From assembly GCF_030409715.1 (NCBI RefSeq), contig NZ_JAUFQI010000001.1, positions 1,233,001 to 1,297,000 of the forward strand: a stretch of DNA of 64,000 nt, written 5' to 3'. The position numbers were made by a program, and so were the translations under genes. The stretch comes from Reinekea marina. Lineage in GTDB: Bacteria; Pseudomonadota; Gammaproteobacteria; Pseudomonadales; Natronospirillaceae. The notes beneath the pieces were generated by a model. It saw nothing but the letters and a program-made list of their open reading frames with translations. It was not told the DNA's origin and ran no database searches. Shown here piece by piece: positions 7,233 through 16,182 of the stretch. Each line of letters begins with the position of its first letter. Position 1 is the stretch's first letter.

Positions 7233-10200
7233 CTAACCGTGTTGAACTACTACTTGTTCCTCACCGGATTTTACTCGTTTAATCATGGCGGTCGCATTTT
7301 CTAAACTCACTAACATTGCGGGTACAAAGAAAAGAATAAGTACAATGCCGTACATTAAACCAAACGCAATGACAGCGGCTAGGGGTATTAAAAACTGAGC
7401 ATCAAAAGAAGACTCAAACAATAATGGGCTTAAGCCACCAACCGTGGTCAAAGTAGTCAATAAAACCGCTCTGAAGCGTTGTACGCTAGCCTCGACAACC
7501 GCGTCTTTGATAGCCATGCCTTTAGCACGTAAGTCTCGATAAAAACTGACCAAAACGATCGAATCGTTGATGATAATGCCCGATAAACCAAATATTCCAT
7601 AAATGCTGAGAACACTGAGTTCTAACCCTAAGACCCAATGACCCGCAATTGCACCTGTGAGCGCAAATGGAATAGCACTCATCACTGCAAAGGGCCACAC
7701 CCAGCTTTCGAATACCCACGCCAGTGCAATGAATATCAGTAGCAAGCCCAGCATACCGCCAATTTTAACGTCTTCGAAAAAATCACCTTGCGATGCCTGG
7801 TCGCCTTCTAGCAACAGTTTTACGTTAGGAAACTGTTCACTAAACTTGGCTCTTAACTCGGTATCAATGATCCGATTAACTTCATTAATATTCACTGTGT
7901 CGTTGAGTTTATTTGCCGTGATTTCGGCACTTAATTCACCATTGACGCGCCCTAATTGTGCGATAGAACGATTCGCTGTAGGTACCGCTAATGCTGATAA
8001 AGGTTTGCTGTCTCCATTGCCGAGTGCAATGGGTAGCTGAGACAGCAAAAACCAGTTGTCTGTTTGTTCGGCATATACGCGCAATGTGAGTTCAAATTCA
8101 TCACCATTTAATTGTAGGTTTTGTACTAGGGTTCCATCGACAAGGGTCCGAATATTTCTAGCCAAATCAGCCGTCGTAATGCCAAGCGCTTGAGCGTCTG
8201 GTGTGAGTGTTAAGCTGATTTGTTCTGCACCCAACGGCAGGTCATCTTTGATTTCTGTTAGACTGTTTAGCTTTGCTAGTTCATCTCTTATAAATTGACT
8301 GGCTCGCAGTAGCTGAGTTGTATCTTCGTTCACCAGTCTTAGATTAATGCCGTTGTTAGAAGGTCCTTGCTCACCTTCTACAAATGCGATCGAGATTAAG
8401 TTGGCCGGTTTAGGTACATCTTTATCTAAAGTGTTGGTTATAAATTCGTTGTTCACTGTTTCACTGCGGTCAGTTTCAAACTGTATAAATAAAGCCCCTT
8501 GCTCAATAGCGCCCTTATTGGTTTCCAAAACAATGGTATTGATGAACTTGCTTTCTGCTTCTTGCTCAATATTTTTCAGTGCTGTTTTTAAATCCATCAA
8601 ATAGTCTTCAACAGCGCTTGCCTTAGAACCTTCAGAAAATTCTACATTTATTTGCAACTCTGGGGCTTGAATGGCTGGGAAAAAAACAAACTTCACGCGG
8701 CCGGTGGTTAACAGAGTGATCGATAAAACCAGCAAAAGTACTACCAAGCTGAACGTAGTGGCTCTATAGTTCACTGCATGAGTGACCAATTTTCTGATGA
8801 CGTTTTCTCTAAACCAATTAAATTTTTGTTCAAAGCTTTGGCGAAACTTGTTCGGCTTATTCACGTTACCTTTTTTGAAAGAGTGCGCTAGATGCCCAGG
8901 TAATATAATAAAACATTCGATCAGAGAAGCGGCGATCGCCATGATGATGACGATAGGCACACCTTTGGCAAATGCTCCGGCCACACCACCTACTAAAAGC
9001 AAAGGTAAAAAGGCGGCGACAGTCGTAACGGAACTGGCAAACACCGCGGGCAGCATTTTCTTTGCTGCTTTTATGGCCGCAGTTTCAGCATCATCGCCGT
9101 TTTCCATGTTTGCGTAAGCATTTTCACCTACAACAATGGCATCATCTACGATAACACCGAGCGCGATCAAAAAGCCCAGTAAACTGATCACATTAATAGA
9201 GTTACCGCTTAACTCTAAAAATATGAAGGTTGCTAAAAAACTAACCGGAACTCCGACCGCAACCCACCAAGCTAATCGGTGATTTAAAAATATAAACAGC
9301 ACAATAAGCACGATGAGCAAGCCACCGATGCCATTGTCTAGGATGATTTTTATCCGTGATTTCACAAAGTCATAGGCTTCATTGTAGATATGAATGTTTA
9401 CATCTTTAGGTAAGGTGGTACTAAAACTTTCTTGCCACTGAGTTAAACTTTCGGCCGCGTCGAGTGTATCTTCACCAGACCCACGGCTTAAAGACAGTTT
9501 AATAGCGGGAAGGTCTTGAAAGTATATCTTGGCCTCAGATTCATCATATTGGGTTGAAACCGTCGCAATTTGATTCAGCGGCATTGGTTGATTGTTAATG
9601 CGGACCACTTGTCTTGCTATGTCTTCTGCGGTGGATTCTTTTTCGTTAAATCTGAGTTGGTTGGCAATACTGTTTTCACCCGCAATGCCGGCAGGGGCCG
9701 TTGCATTATTTCGATTGATTTGATCCGCTAATGCGCCAATGCCAACATTCATACTTAATAGCGTATTAATGTTAAGTTCGGCAACGACGCTCTCAGTAGG
9801 TAAACCCGTAATTTCTATTTGGCTAATTCCTGCGTTTTTTAGACTTTGTTCAGCGCGTTTAGCGATGGCTGACAATTCATCGTAACTTAAATCACCATAG
9901 ATGAGCACATCTGCAACTGGGTCGGGAATGGATAACGCCTCGACGACTGAATCGCCAACACCGTCAGGCAGTTCTAGCGTCGCTATCGATTTTTCGATCT
10001 CCGAAATCATTTGGCTGACGGATTCAGCAGAGTCCTTTAAAGTGACCGTCATAGATGTTCGACCTTCGATGCTCGTGGTAGAAACTCGATCGACATCCTT
10101 TAATGCCAATATGGCATTTTCGACTGGGATCGCTAAGCCTTTTTGAACGTCCTCGGTGCTTGCTCCTTCCCATGGGGTACTGACGATAATCAAGCTCAAA

Positions 10201-10325
10201 TCAAAATCGGGTAGATATTGAGTGTTGATTCGATTGAGCCCGACTAGGCCTAAAAAAATGACGATAAACATAACGGCATTCGGGGCAATTTTATGGCGAG
10301 CAAAAGCTTCAATGATTGAATTCAC
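7233..10325 (-). CDS. RND-family efflux permease (AcrB-type)
   Basis: This 1030-residue inner-membrane proton-driven exporter has the duplicated RND layout: one N-terminal TM, a large periplasmic loop, a block of TMs, then a repeat of the same. The TM4 proton-relay pair is visible in GVIVDDAIVVGENAYANM, and the C-terminal partner segment is GIIINDSIVLVSFYRDLR. It follows the adaptor gene by 10 bp. No outer-membrane factor or TetR-type regulator adjoins it, so it probably uses a TolC encoded elsewhere. Its substrate is unknown. Confidence 0.95.
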   Translation of the reverse strand: MNSIIEAFARHKIAPNAVMFIVIFLGLVGLNRINTQYLPDFDLSLIIVSTPWEGASTEDVQKGLAIPVENAILALKDVDRVSTTSIEGRTSMTVTLKDSAESVSQMISEIEKSIATLELPDGVGDSVVEALSIPDPVADVLIYGDLSYDELSAIAKRAEQSLKNAGISQIEITGLPTESVVAELNINTLLSMNVGIGALADQINRNNATAPAGIAGENSIANQLRFNEKESTAEDIARQVVRINNQPMPLNQIATVSTQYDESEAKIYFQDLPAIKLSLSRGSGEDTLDAAESLTQWQESFSTTLPKDVNIHIYNEAYDFVKSRIKIILDNGIGGLLIVLIVLFIFLNHRLAWWVAVGVPVSFLATFIFLELSGNSINVISLLGFLIALGVIVDDAIVVGENAYANMENGDDAETAAIKAAKKMLPAVFASSVTTVAAFLPLLLVGGVAGAFAKGVPIVIIMAIAASLIECFIILPGHLAHSFKKGNVNKPNKFRQSFEQKFNWFRENVIRKLVTHAVNYRATTFSLVVLLLVLSITLLTTGRVKFVFFPAIQAPELQINVEFSEGSKASAVEDYLMDLKTALKNIEQEAESKFINTIVLETNKGAIEQGALFIQFETDRSETVNNEFITNTLDKDVPKPANLISIAFVEGEQGPSNNGINLRLVNEDTTQLLRASQFIRDELAKLNSLTEIKDDLPLGAEQISLTLTPDAQALGITTADLARNIRTLVDGTLVQNLQLNGDEFELTLRVYAEQTDNWFLLSQLPIALGNGDSKPLSALAVPTANRSIAQLGRVNGELSAEITANKLNDTVNINEVNRIIDTELRAKFSEQFPNVKLLLEGDQASQGDFFEDVKIGGMLGLLLIFIALAWVFESWVWPFAVMSAIPFALTGAIAGHWVLGLELSVLSIYGIFGLSGIIINDSIVLVSFYRDLRAKGMAIKDAVVEASVQRFRAVLLTTLTTVGGLSPLLFESSFDAQFLIPLAAVIAFGLMYGIVLILFFVPAMLVSLENATAMIKRVKSGEEQVVVQHG

Positions 10326-10335
10326 AGTGTTTTCC

Positions 10336-11574
10336 CTAAAGCGCGTTTAATGTTGGTTTTACGGCAAGCCCATTCACGGCATCTTGTAAGCGAGTCACTA
10401 AAATATTTTTTTCTTGTATGTTGCCTTGAACAAGCCGCCATAACCTTCCATCTATCATGCGCTCACCCACTACTTTTATGCTGTGTCGAGTGAGTGAATT
10501 ATCTTCAACAGCGTAAACATACTGATCGCTGTACACTGAGCTTTGTGGAACGGCAATTGAAGTAACTTTCGGTAGGTTTAGCCATAGTCGGTAGTAGCGA
10601 TTCAGCGTTAACGCATTAGAAGAATCGACCAGTTGAAAGATTAATCGCATACTGCCAGCTTGAGATACTGGGTCTATACTTTGTAATTGAACGTCTATTG
10701 CACCAAATTGTGTTTCTACTATCCCCGTGAAAGAAACCAGTTCATCAGCGGCAGGTAATGTTTCTGCGGATATCCAAGCCACTAATTGCTTCTGTTGTTC
10801 ATTGGCTAAGCTAAGCAATACGCTGCCAGAAATCACGGAATCTGCAGGTTGAACTTGTAGACTTGAAACAACACCAGCGAAAGGTGCAAAAATAGAGGCG
10901 TTTTCTATATTGCGTTGAGCTTGCGTTAATTGGCTATCAATGTCGGTTAATTGTGCTTGGTATTGGCTTTCAATGGCTGTAAATCGGCTGATGGCCAACT
11001 GTCTGTTTTGAATCGCTAACTGCTGGTTTGCCAACGTACGCTCAGCATTTTCTAAGTCGGCGTTTGATGCCAGATTATTGTTTTGCAGACCGAAGAGTCT
11101 GTCTACGCTGCGTTGCGCTATGTCGACTAGGTTTTGTTCTATGGGTAATGCCGTTATGTTGGCCTGATGATTTTTCGTTTCGAGCGCCAGACGGGCAGAA
11201 ATTTCCTGTTTCCTAGCCGCAAGCTGGTTGAGTTGTCTTTGCAATGCGGCTGTGTCGAGAACAATCAGTCGGTCTCCTTCTAAAACGCGCTGTCCTTCTT
11301 GAATGTTGACGCTAATGACATCTGTTGAAATGGGGGCTTTTAACTCAATTTGCTGAGCACTTTTAAATTGACTGTATAAAACAACTTGCGGCGCTAATTC
11401 GTCAGGAGTCGCCACTATGGTTTCTACATTGGGTGCATTGAGGAGTGGGTCTATGGCTTGCGAGTCTTTGGCTTCTAAACTCGACTTTGGTTTTGTAACC
11501 ATCCAGCTAATGATTAAGGCACCTACGGCGATAACTACAATAGGGTAAAAGAATTTTTTTTTGCGGCTGGTCAT
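10336..11574 (-). CDS. RND efflux periplasmic adaptor (HlyD/MFP family)
   Basis: This 412-residue membrane-fusion protein has an N-terminal basic stretch and TM anchor (KKKFFYPIVVIAVGALIISW), then a half-lipoyl motif (ELKAPISTDVISVNIQEGQ). A Gln/Leu-rich alpha-helical hairpin spans about residues 110-220, followed by the second lipoyl half (NASIFAPFAGVVSSLQVQ) and beta-barrel domains. There is no lipobox, so it is anchored by the TM. The start is the ATG of MTSRKKK with GGAG 9 nt upstream; a longer in-frame reading lacks a site. It forms an operon with the RND permease. Confidence 0.93.
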   Translation of the reverse strand: MTSRKKKFFYPIVVIAVGALIISWMVTKPKSSLEAKDSQAIDPLLNAPNVETIVATPDELAPQVVLYSQFKSAQQIELKAPISTDVISVNIQEGQRVLEGDRLIVLDTAALQRQLNQLAARKQEISARLALETKNHQANITALPIEQNLVDIAQRSVDRLFGLQNNNLASNADLENAERTLANQQLAIQNRQLAISRFTAIESQYQAQLTDIDSQLTQAQRNIENASIFAPFAGVVSSLQVQPADSVISGSVLLSLANEQQKQLVAWISAETLPAADELVSFTGIVETQFGAIDVQLQSIDPVSQAGSMRLIFQLVDSSNALTLNRYYRLWLNLPKVTSIAVPQSSVYSDQYVYAVEDNSLTRHSIKVVGERMIDGRLWRLVQGNIQEKNILVTRLQDAVNGLAVKPTLNAL

Positions 11575-11711
11575 TGGCCAACGCTCCAGAATTGTGAGAA
11601 TTACCAAAGAGTACGCACACAAATAGAATCTGGATGACAAGAATGTAAAGTTTAGGGTGGTAAAGAATCAAACCTACCGATCAGCTGATCAATAGGTTTG
11701 TAGATGAAAAA

Positions 11712-12674
11712 CTATGAAAGAGTTTTGGTTAAATCGTAGAGTTCTTGATTAAAGGGGCGGCTCATGTTTTCAATACTTTCAATAATGTCGTGGTGAACCA
11801 GCTTGTTAGATTGGATACCGACACATCGGCCACCTTCGCCTTTGAGCAGCAAATCTACGGCAAAGGCTCCCATTTGGCTGGCCATCACACGGTCAAAGGC
11901 ACAGGGTGCACCGCCGCGCTGAGTGTGCCCTAAAATTGTGGCCCGTGTTTCTAAACCCGTGCGAGACTCAATACGACGAGCTAAGGCGTTTACATCGGTG
12001 ACGTGTTCAGTAATGGCTATAATGCCATGATCTTTACCTTGCTCTACATCGTTGCTTATTGCGCTGATGAGTTCTTCTTCATCAAACTCTTTTTCAGGAA
12101 TGACCGTGAATTCAGCGCCGCCGCCAATAGAGGCTTGTATTGTTAAGTCACCGCAGTAACGACCCATTATTTCTACAATGGAGATTCGATGATGTGACGA
12201 GCAGGTGTCACGTAAACGGTCGATAGCATCTAATACAGTGTTCAACGCTGAGTGGAAACCAATGGTATAATCGGTTCCAGTGATGTCGTTATCAATCGTA
12301 CCGGGCAAGCCAATACAAGGGAATCCCATTTCAGTCAGAGCTTTTGCTCCCATATAAGAACCATCGCCCCCAACGACCACGAGGGCTTCAATGCCATGCT
12401 CTTTTAGGTTTTCTATAGCTTCTTCTCGAACGGATTTTTCTTTGAATTCAGGAAAACGAGCAGACCCTAAGAAGGTACCGCCTCGGTTTATCATGTTCGA
12501 CACATCAAATCGCTCAAGCTTTGAAATGCGGTTTTGGTGCAAACCTAGGTAGCCGTCACGAATACCATAAACTTCTAGGCCTTTGCCTAGGGCGGTTCGT
12601 ACTACGGCACGAAGTGCTGCGTTCATGCCAGGAGCGTCACCGCCACTAGTTAAAACACCGATCTTCTTAATCAT
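11712..12674 (-). CDS. pfkA: ATP-dependent 6-phosphofructokinase
   Basis: This committed glycolytic step converts fructose 6-phosphate to the 1,6-bisphosphate. The 320-residue protein shows [14 protein letters not shown] (ATP loop), GGDGSYMGA (Gly after GGD indicates ATP rather than pyrophosphate use), PGTIDNDI with the catalytic Asp, and MGRYCGDL. The start is the ATG of MIKKIGVL with AAGGTGA upstream. It stands alone and carries a HexR-like palindrome about 80 bp upstream. Having PfkA indicates a complete Embden-Meyerhof route, which many pseudomonads lack. Confidence 0.97.
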   Translation of the reverse strand: MIKKIGVLTSGGDAPGMNAALRAVVRTALGKGLEVYGIRDGYLGLHQNRISKLERFDVSNMINRGGTFLGSARFPEFKEKSVREEAIENLKEHGIEALVVVGGDGSYMGAKALTEMGFPCIGLPGTIDNDITGTDYTIGFHSALNTVLDAIDRLRDTCSSHHRISIVEIMGRYCGDLTIQASIGGGAEFTVIPEKEFDEEELISAISNDVEQGKDHGIIAITEHVTDVNALARRIESRTGLETRATILGHTQRGGAPCAFDRVMASQMGAFAVDLLLKGEGGRCVGIQSNKLVHHDIIESIENMSRPFNQELYDLTKTLS

Positions 12675-12753
12675 GGAAAGGTCACCTTTTCGGTCATTAC
12701 TCACACAAACTGCTATAAAAGAGCAGGGAAGGTGTGATTCATATTGAGAAAAA

Positions 12754-12768
12754 TGTAATTAAACTACA
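12754..12768. promoter_or_regulatory. HexR-like operator upstream of pfkA
   Basis: TGTAATTAAACTACA differs by one base from the HexR palindrome TGTAATTAAATTACA, as I recall it. HexR is an RpiR-type regulator of central carbon genes in gammaproteobacteria. Its A/T flanks extend the dyad to AAAAATGTA-N7-TACATTTTT. It lies in the pfkA upstream region. Binding is inferred from sequence only. Confidence 0.55.
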
Positions 12769-12870
12769 TTTTTACCCTTTTCGTCCATGTTTAAAGGTGA
12801 CTCACACGGATATTCGCCCGAAATTAAGGAGGATTTTTACAAAAGTGGAATTAAGAATTTTAACACGGCC

Positions 12871-12885
12871 CAAAACAATGTTTTG
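12871..12885. promoter_or_regulatory. 15-bp palindrome upstream of the sigma-54 promoter
   Basis: CAAAACA-A-TGTTTTG is a perfect dyad of 7-bp arms centred about 45 bp before the -24 element of the downstream sigma-54 promoter. It does not resemble an NtrC site. It could be an activator site or a weak hairpin. The 427-bp gap between pfkA and the next gene otherwise holds only the HexR-like site and the sigma-54 promoter. Confidence 0.3.
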
Positions 12886-12921
12886 AGCTTTTTAAAGTGA
12901 TTCGCTAAGGATGGAGATCAT

Positions 12922-12937
12922 TGGCACCAGCTTTGCA
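12922..12937 (+). promoter_or_regulatory. Sigma-54 promoter, near-perfect consensus
   Basis: TGGCACCAGCTTTGCA matches TGGCAC-N5-TTGCA exactly at the fixed positions, with GG-N10-GC spacing. The predicted transcript start is near 12949, giving a long leader (about 180 nt) before the acyl-synthase-like gene. No other gene on this strand lies between them. Confidence 0.75.
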
Positions 12938-13131
12938 ATATGACAGATATTCGGTGAAATTTTCAGCAGTAGACTGAGAAACTGTCAAATTGTTGTCTGT
13001 GAAGCGGTATTTACCGATCGAAGTTGTGACCTGTGTCGAAAATAATCTAGCACAGTGTCATTTTTATACTTGGTGGCAAGAACACTTTGTACTCTAAAGA
13101 TGAAAGTGCCACTTCAACGATAGGTAACTCT

Positions 13132-13812
13132 ATGACTTTAACCGCAAACGCTTTAGTTCAAGATACGCAATCTCAACACACAGAATCGGAAACGGACAGT
13201 CGCATTCAAACCTTTAAGTACGCTCGGTTGCAACCAGGTTCTCATTTGGCTCGGTTAGATCGCTTACATCGGATGGCCGCAGCTAACTTATCTATGGAAG
13301 GTGATGTTACACCAGAAAAAGCCCTTCAAGCGGTTCAAGACCCTGTCTTCGATGATCACGATCACACGCATATCATCTCCATTGAACACCAAAGCGGTCG
13401 TTTGGCGGGCACGTTTTCATTCACGTTAGACGGTGTTGACGGTATGCCGGTAAGTCGACACTTTGAAGATGACATAGCGCAGTTGAGGCAGCAGCACAGA
13501 TTGTTAAATGCGTGGCGTTTTTCGATGTCCCCTTTATTTCACAGCGCGTTACTTCGGAAACAATCGTTCGAGTACTTTTGGGCGCAGGCAGGGACTTTTA
13601 ATGTCGATACGGTGGTACTTTACTTTAACGAACGGCTGTTGAATTTCTATAAAAGAAAGATGGTAGGTGAGGTCGTTGCATCTAAGACTATTTCTTTCGA
13701 TGGTAAAGCACAATTACCTGTTTTGCTTTATGCCTGCCCGCTAGAAGAAAATTTAGCGAAGCAACCTATATACGACGGAGGAGTTTCAAATGAATTCTCA
13801 GTGGTCATGTGA
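13132..13812 (+). CDS. FeeM / autoinducer-synthase-like N-acyltransferase
   Basis: This 226-residue soluble protein has the GNAT-fold layout of N-acyl amino acid synthases (FeeM) and acyl-homoserine-lactone synthases. An N-terminal helix region (HLARLDRLHRMAAANL, 38-53) precedes a strand pair GRLAGTFSFTLD (89-100), MPVSRHFEDDIAQLR (105-119), NAWRFSMSP (126-134; the family usually has E-x-x-R here) and NERLLNFYKRKMVG (166-179). The ATG follows AGGTAAC; an upstream TTG reading is less likely. It overlaps the next gene by 23 bp, so translation is coupled. Inference: it transfers an acyl chain from acyl-ACP or acyl-CoA to an amine. The substrate is unknown. Confidence 0.65.
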   Translation: MTLTANALVQDTQSQHTESETDSRIQTFKYARLQPGSHLARLDRLHRMAAANLSMEGDVTPEKALQAVQDPVFDDHDHTHIISIEHQSGRLAGTFSFTLDGVDGMPVSRHFEDDIAQLRQQHRLLNAWRFSMSPLFHSALLRKQSFEYFWAQAGTFNVDTVVLYFNERLLNFYKRKMVGEVVASKTISFDGKAQLPVLLYACPLEENLAKQPIYDGGVSNEFSVVM

Positions 13813-14692
13813 TACGGCATTTTCGCGTAACGCCGGTTTAATCAATGCATCGGAACAAAAGCAACTGCTCAATTGTTTAGTTGCAATTCCCGGCTGCGGC
13901 GGTATTGGCAGTACCGTCGCTGAAACGCTGGCACGATTAGGGGTGGGAAAGTTTCGATTATGCGATCCAGATACGTTTGATGTCGCCAATATTAATCGGC
14001 AATTAGGTGCGACTTCTCATAGTTTGAATCAAAATAAAGCCGAGGCGGTTCGTGATCGTATCTTGAGTATTAATCCGTCCGCTGTTGTCGAAATATTTCG
14101 TGAGCCTGTAAAAAGGGCAAACGCCGATAAATTTGTTTTTGGTTGCGACCTAGTATTGGATGGCATTGATTTTTATGCCATAGACGCTCGCCGCGCCCTG
14201 TTTGAAGCGGCACAATACGCGCAGCTACCAGCCATGACGGCCGCCCCATTAGGGTTTTCCGCCACTTTGCAGGTATATTTGCCGAATAAGGGGATGAGCT
14301 TTGATGAGTTCTTTAATTTTAAAAAAACCGATACCTATGCCGAGCAAATATTAAAATTCTTAGTTGGGCTAGCCCCGAAAGGGCTGCAGCGTTCTTATAT
14401 GGATTTATCATTCGCAGACGGTGAACAGCAAACAGGTCCGAGCTCCATTCTGGGCACGCAACTTGCGGCGGCAATGATCGGTGGCGAATCCGTTCGGTTG
14501 TTGCTTCAGCGAGGTGGAACACTGCCGGCGCCCTGGTATCGCCAGTTTGATGCTTATAAGCAACAATGGGTGAAACGATATTTGTTTGGAGGCAACAAGC
14601 ACCCCATGCAGCGGCTAAAATTGTTGGCAGGTAAGCAGCTAATGCAAAAAATTGGCCTGTGGGATCAACTAGTAAACGCGAAAGTTGGTTAG
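13790..14692 (+). CDS. E1-like / ThiF-HesA-MoeB family adenylyltransferase
   Basis: This 300-residue Rossmann protein carries the E1 signature: nucleotide loop IPGCGGIGS (33-41), DPDTFDVANINRQ (59-71) with the Arg finger, K83 in NQNKAEAV, and DGIDFYAIDAR (124-134). Such enzymes activate a C-terminal carboxylate by adenylation. It lacks the paired CxxC zinc motifs and any Cys in the usual catalytic loop; its only Cys residues are at 7, 29, 36, 58 and 119. It is thus not a standard ThiF or MoeB, nor a thioester-forming E1. A strong GGAGGAG site precedes the ATG inside the upstream acyltransferase gene. No ubiquitin-like, JAB or sulfurtransferase gene adjoins it. Confidence 0.85.
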   Translation: MNSQWSCDTAFSRNAGLINASEQKQLLNCLVAIPGCGGIGSTVAETLARLGVGKFRLCDPDTFDVANINRQLGATSHSLNQNKAEAVRDRILSINPSAVVEIFREPVKRANADKFVFGCDLVLDGIDFYAIDARRALFEAAQYAQLPAMTAAPLGFSATLQVYLPNKGMSFDEFFNFKKTDTYAEQILKFLVGLAPKGLQRSYMDLSFADGEQQTGPSSILGTQLAAAMIGGESVRLLLQRGGTLPAPWYRQFDAYKQQWVKRYLFGGNKHPMQRLKLLAGKQLMQKIGLWDQLVNAKVG

Positions 14693-14756
14693 CCTCTTTG
14701 ACAGCGGCTTTTATTTTCCTGCAAAATGTTAGCCGCAAGTGAATAACATTGAAAAC

Positions 14757-14791
14757 AAAGCAGCATCTCTTTCAACGAGCGCTGCTTTTTT
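14757..14791 (+). terminator. Intrinsic terminator after the E1-like gene
   Basis: AAAGCAGC and GCTGCTTT form an 8-bp stem with a 16-nt loop, followed by a T-run. It closes the acyl-synthase/E1 operon, so the following GST gene is probably transcribed mainly from its own promoter. Confidence 0.65.
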
Positions 14792-14816
14792 GTGGGTTTT
14801 ATTAAAAGGAATGGTG

Positions 14817-15422
14817 ATGAAAATATATGGAGATAGTCAATCGGGTAATTGCTATAAAGTGCAATTGGTTTGTGCGCTTCTTTCCGTTGACTATGAATGG
14901 GTGCCTGTTGATATTTTATCTGGCGATCAATCTAAACATGCGTTTTTAGCGAAAAATCCATTGGGCAAAATACCCGTGTTAGAGCTTGAAGATGGGCGTT
15001 GCATTTCAGAGTCTAACGCTATCGTCAATTACATAGCTCACGGTACAACGCTATTGCCTGGTGATGGTTTCGAGTTTGCAAAAACACAGCAGTGGCAGTT
15101 CTTTGAGCAATACAGTCACGAGCCGTATATCGCCGTAGCGCGCTTCATTAAGTTATATTTAGGTTTGCCCGATTCTAAGCGGGCTGAATTTGAAGACAAA
15201 AAAGACGGTGGCTATAAAGCCTTAAAAGTTATGGAACATCAGTTATCTCAAACCCCGTTTTTAACAGGTGTATACCCGACTACCGCCGATATTTCGTTGT
15301 TTGCCTACACCCACGTAGCGGATCAAGGCGGTTTTGATTTAGAAGCCTACCCGTCTATTTTGGCTTGGCTTGATCGAGTTAGAAAACTCCCCAATTTTAT
15401 GCCAATGAAGGCAAGAGTCTGA
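14817..15422 (+). CDS. Glutathione S-transferase family protein
   Basis: This 201-residue GST has an N-terminal thioredoxin-like domain (MKIYGDSQSGNCYKV, then NPLGKIPVLELEDG with the cis-Pro, and ESNAIVNYIA with the SNAIL-type motif binding the glutathione gamma-glutamyl group). A helical C-terminal domain follows (TTADISLFAYTHVAD). Start choice: AAAAGGA abuts the ATG at 14811, so the ATG two codons later has correct spacing. It begins a tight run of small accessory genes, and its stop overlaps the next start (TGATG). Its substrate is unknown. Confidence 0.88.
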   Translation: MKIYGDSQSGNCYKVQLVCALLSVDYEWVPVDILSGDQSKHAFLAKNPLGKIPVLELEDGRCISESNAIVNYIAHGTTLLPGDGFEFAKTQQWQFFEQYSHEPYIAVARFIKLYLGLPDSKRAEFEDKKDGGYKALKVMEHQLSQTPFLTGVYPTTADISLFAYTHVADQGGFDLEAYPSILAWLDRVRKLPNFMPMKARV

Positions 15423-15886
15423 TGAATGGTATTAAGGGCGTTGCAATAAAGCCCATGGAAGACCCTTATTCATCACAAGTTTTTGATCTGACCAAAGCAG
15501 AGCTTTTCCCATTCGTTGACGAAGTTTTTGGCTGGGACGATGCTTTTCAGAAGCAACGCATGATGGATGACTATAAACCACATTGGTTTTATTGGCTGGA
15601 GTTTGAAAAAGAGGAAATAGGGTACCTTTGTTTTAAACGCTATGATCAGGCTATCCATATTCATTTACTTATTTTGAAACCACAATGGCAAAATAGAGGG
15701 TACGGGCGCAAAGTAATGGAGTTTATCCATTCTATGGCAAGGTTAGAGCAGCGAGATATTACGCTTTCTAGTTTTAAAATAAATACCAAAGCAGTGAGTC
15801 TTTATCGATCCCTAGGGTATCACTTGAGCGGTGAAGAAGAGCATTTTCTATTATTTCGAAAGTCATTTGAGGGTGTCGATGTCTAA
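15422..15886 (+). CDS. GNAT-family N-acetyltransferase
   Basis: This 154-residue protein has the GNAT acetyl-CoA loop QNRGYGRKVMEF (Q/RxxGxG/A) near residue 96 and the C-terminal NTKAVSLYRSLGYHL motif of motif B. It overlaps the GST stop codon by one base, and its own end overlaps the next gene. It is a typical small-molecule acetyltransferase with no specific family match that I can see. Confidence 0.85.
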   Translation: MNGIKGVAIKPMEDPYSSQVFDLTKAELFPFVDEVFGWDDAFQKQRMMDDYKPHWFYWLEFEKEEIGYLCFKRYDQAIHIHLLILKPQWQNRGYGRKVMEFIHSMARLEQRDITLSSFKINTKAVSLYRSLGYHLSGEEEHFLLFRKSFEGVDV

Positions 15887-16160
15887 GGTGCGTTTAACTG
15901 GCCATATAATGATACCGCCTCAATGCCTAGCAATAGTTTTAGAGCACTTATCGTTACATTTGGCACTTACCCGCGCAGAACCGGGGTGCTTAAAATTTAT
16001 CGTTAATCAAGATGAAAACGAGCCTTGTAAGTTGTTGGTTGAGGAAGCGTTCATAGACAGCGCGGCCTTTGAAGCGCATCAAAGCCGTACGCAAAACTCA
16101 GCTTGGTATGAAATAACCAAAGACTTTGATCGTCATTACCGTATTATTAATGAAGATTAG
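15879..16160 (+). CDS. Antibiotic biosynthesis monooxygenase (ABM) domain protein
   Basis: This 93-residue single-domain dimeric alpha-beta barrel protein shows the usual ABM pattern: RAEPGCLKFIVNQDE, KLLVEEAFIDSAAFEAHQ and a C-terminal RHYRIINED. Such proteins act as small cofactor-free monooxygenases, quinol enzymes or haem-binding proteins. The ATG lies inside the end of the preceding GNAT gene (8-bp overlap) after GAGGG, so translation is coupled. The function is not deducible. Confidence 0.8.
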   Translation: MSKVRLTGHIMIPPQCLAIVLEHLSLHLALTRAEPGCLKFIVNQDENEPCKLLVEEAFIDSAAFEAHQSRTQNSAWYEITKDFDRHYRIINED

Positions 16161-16182
16161 TCTGTAAAAATATAGGATTCAC

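Noticed and set aside
7233..11574. RND pump operon as a novel export system
   Set aside because: Adaptor plus permease are a standard pair; absence of TolC and a regulator beside it is common.
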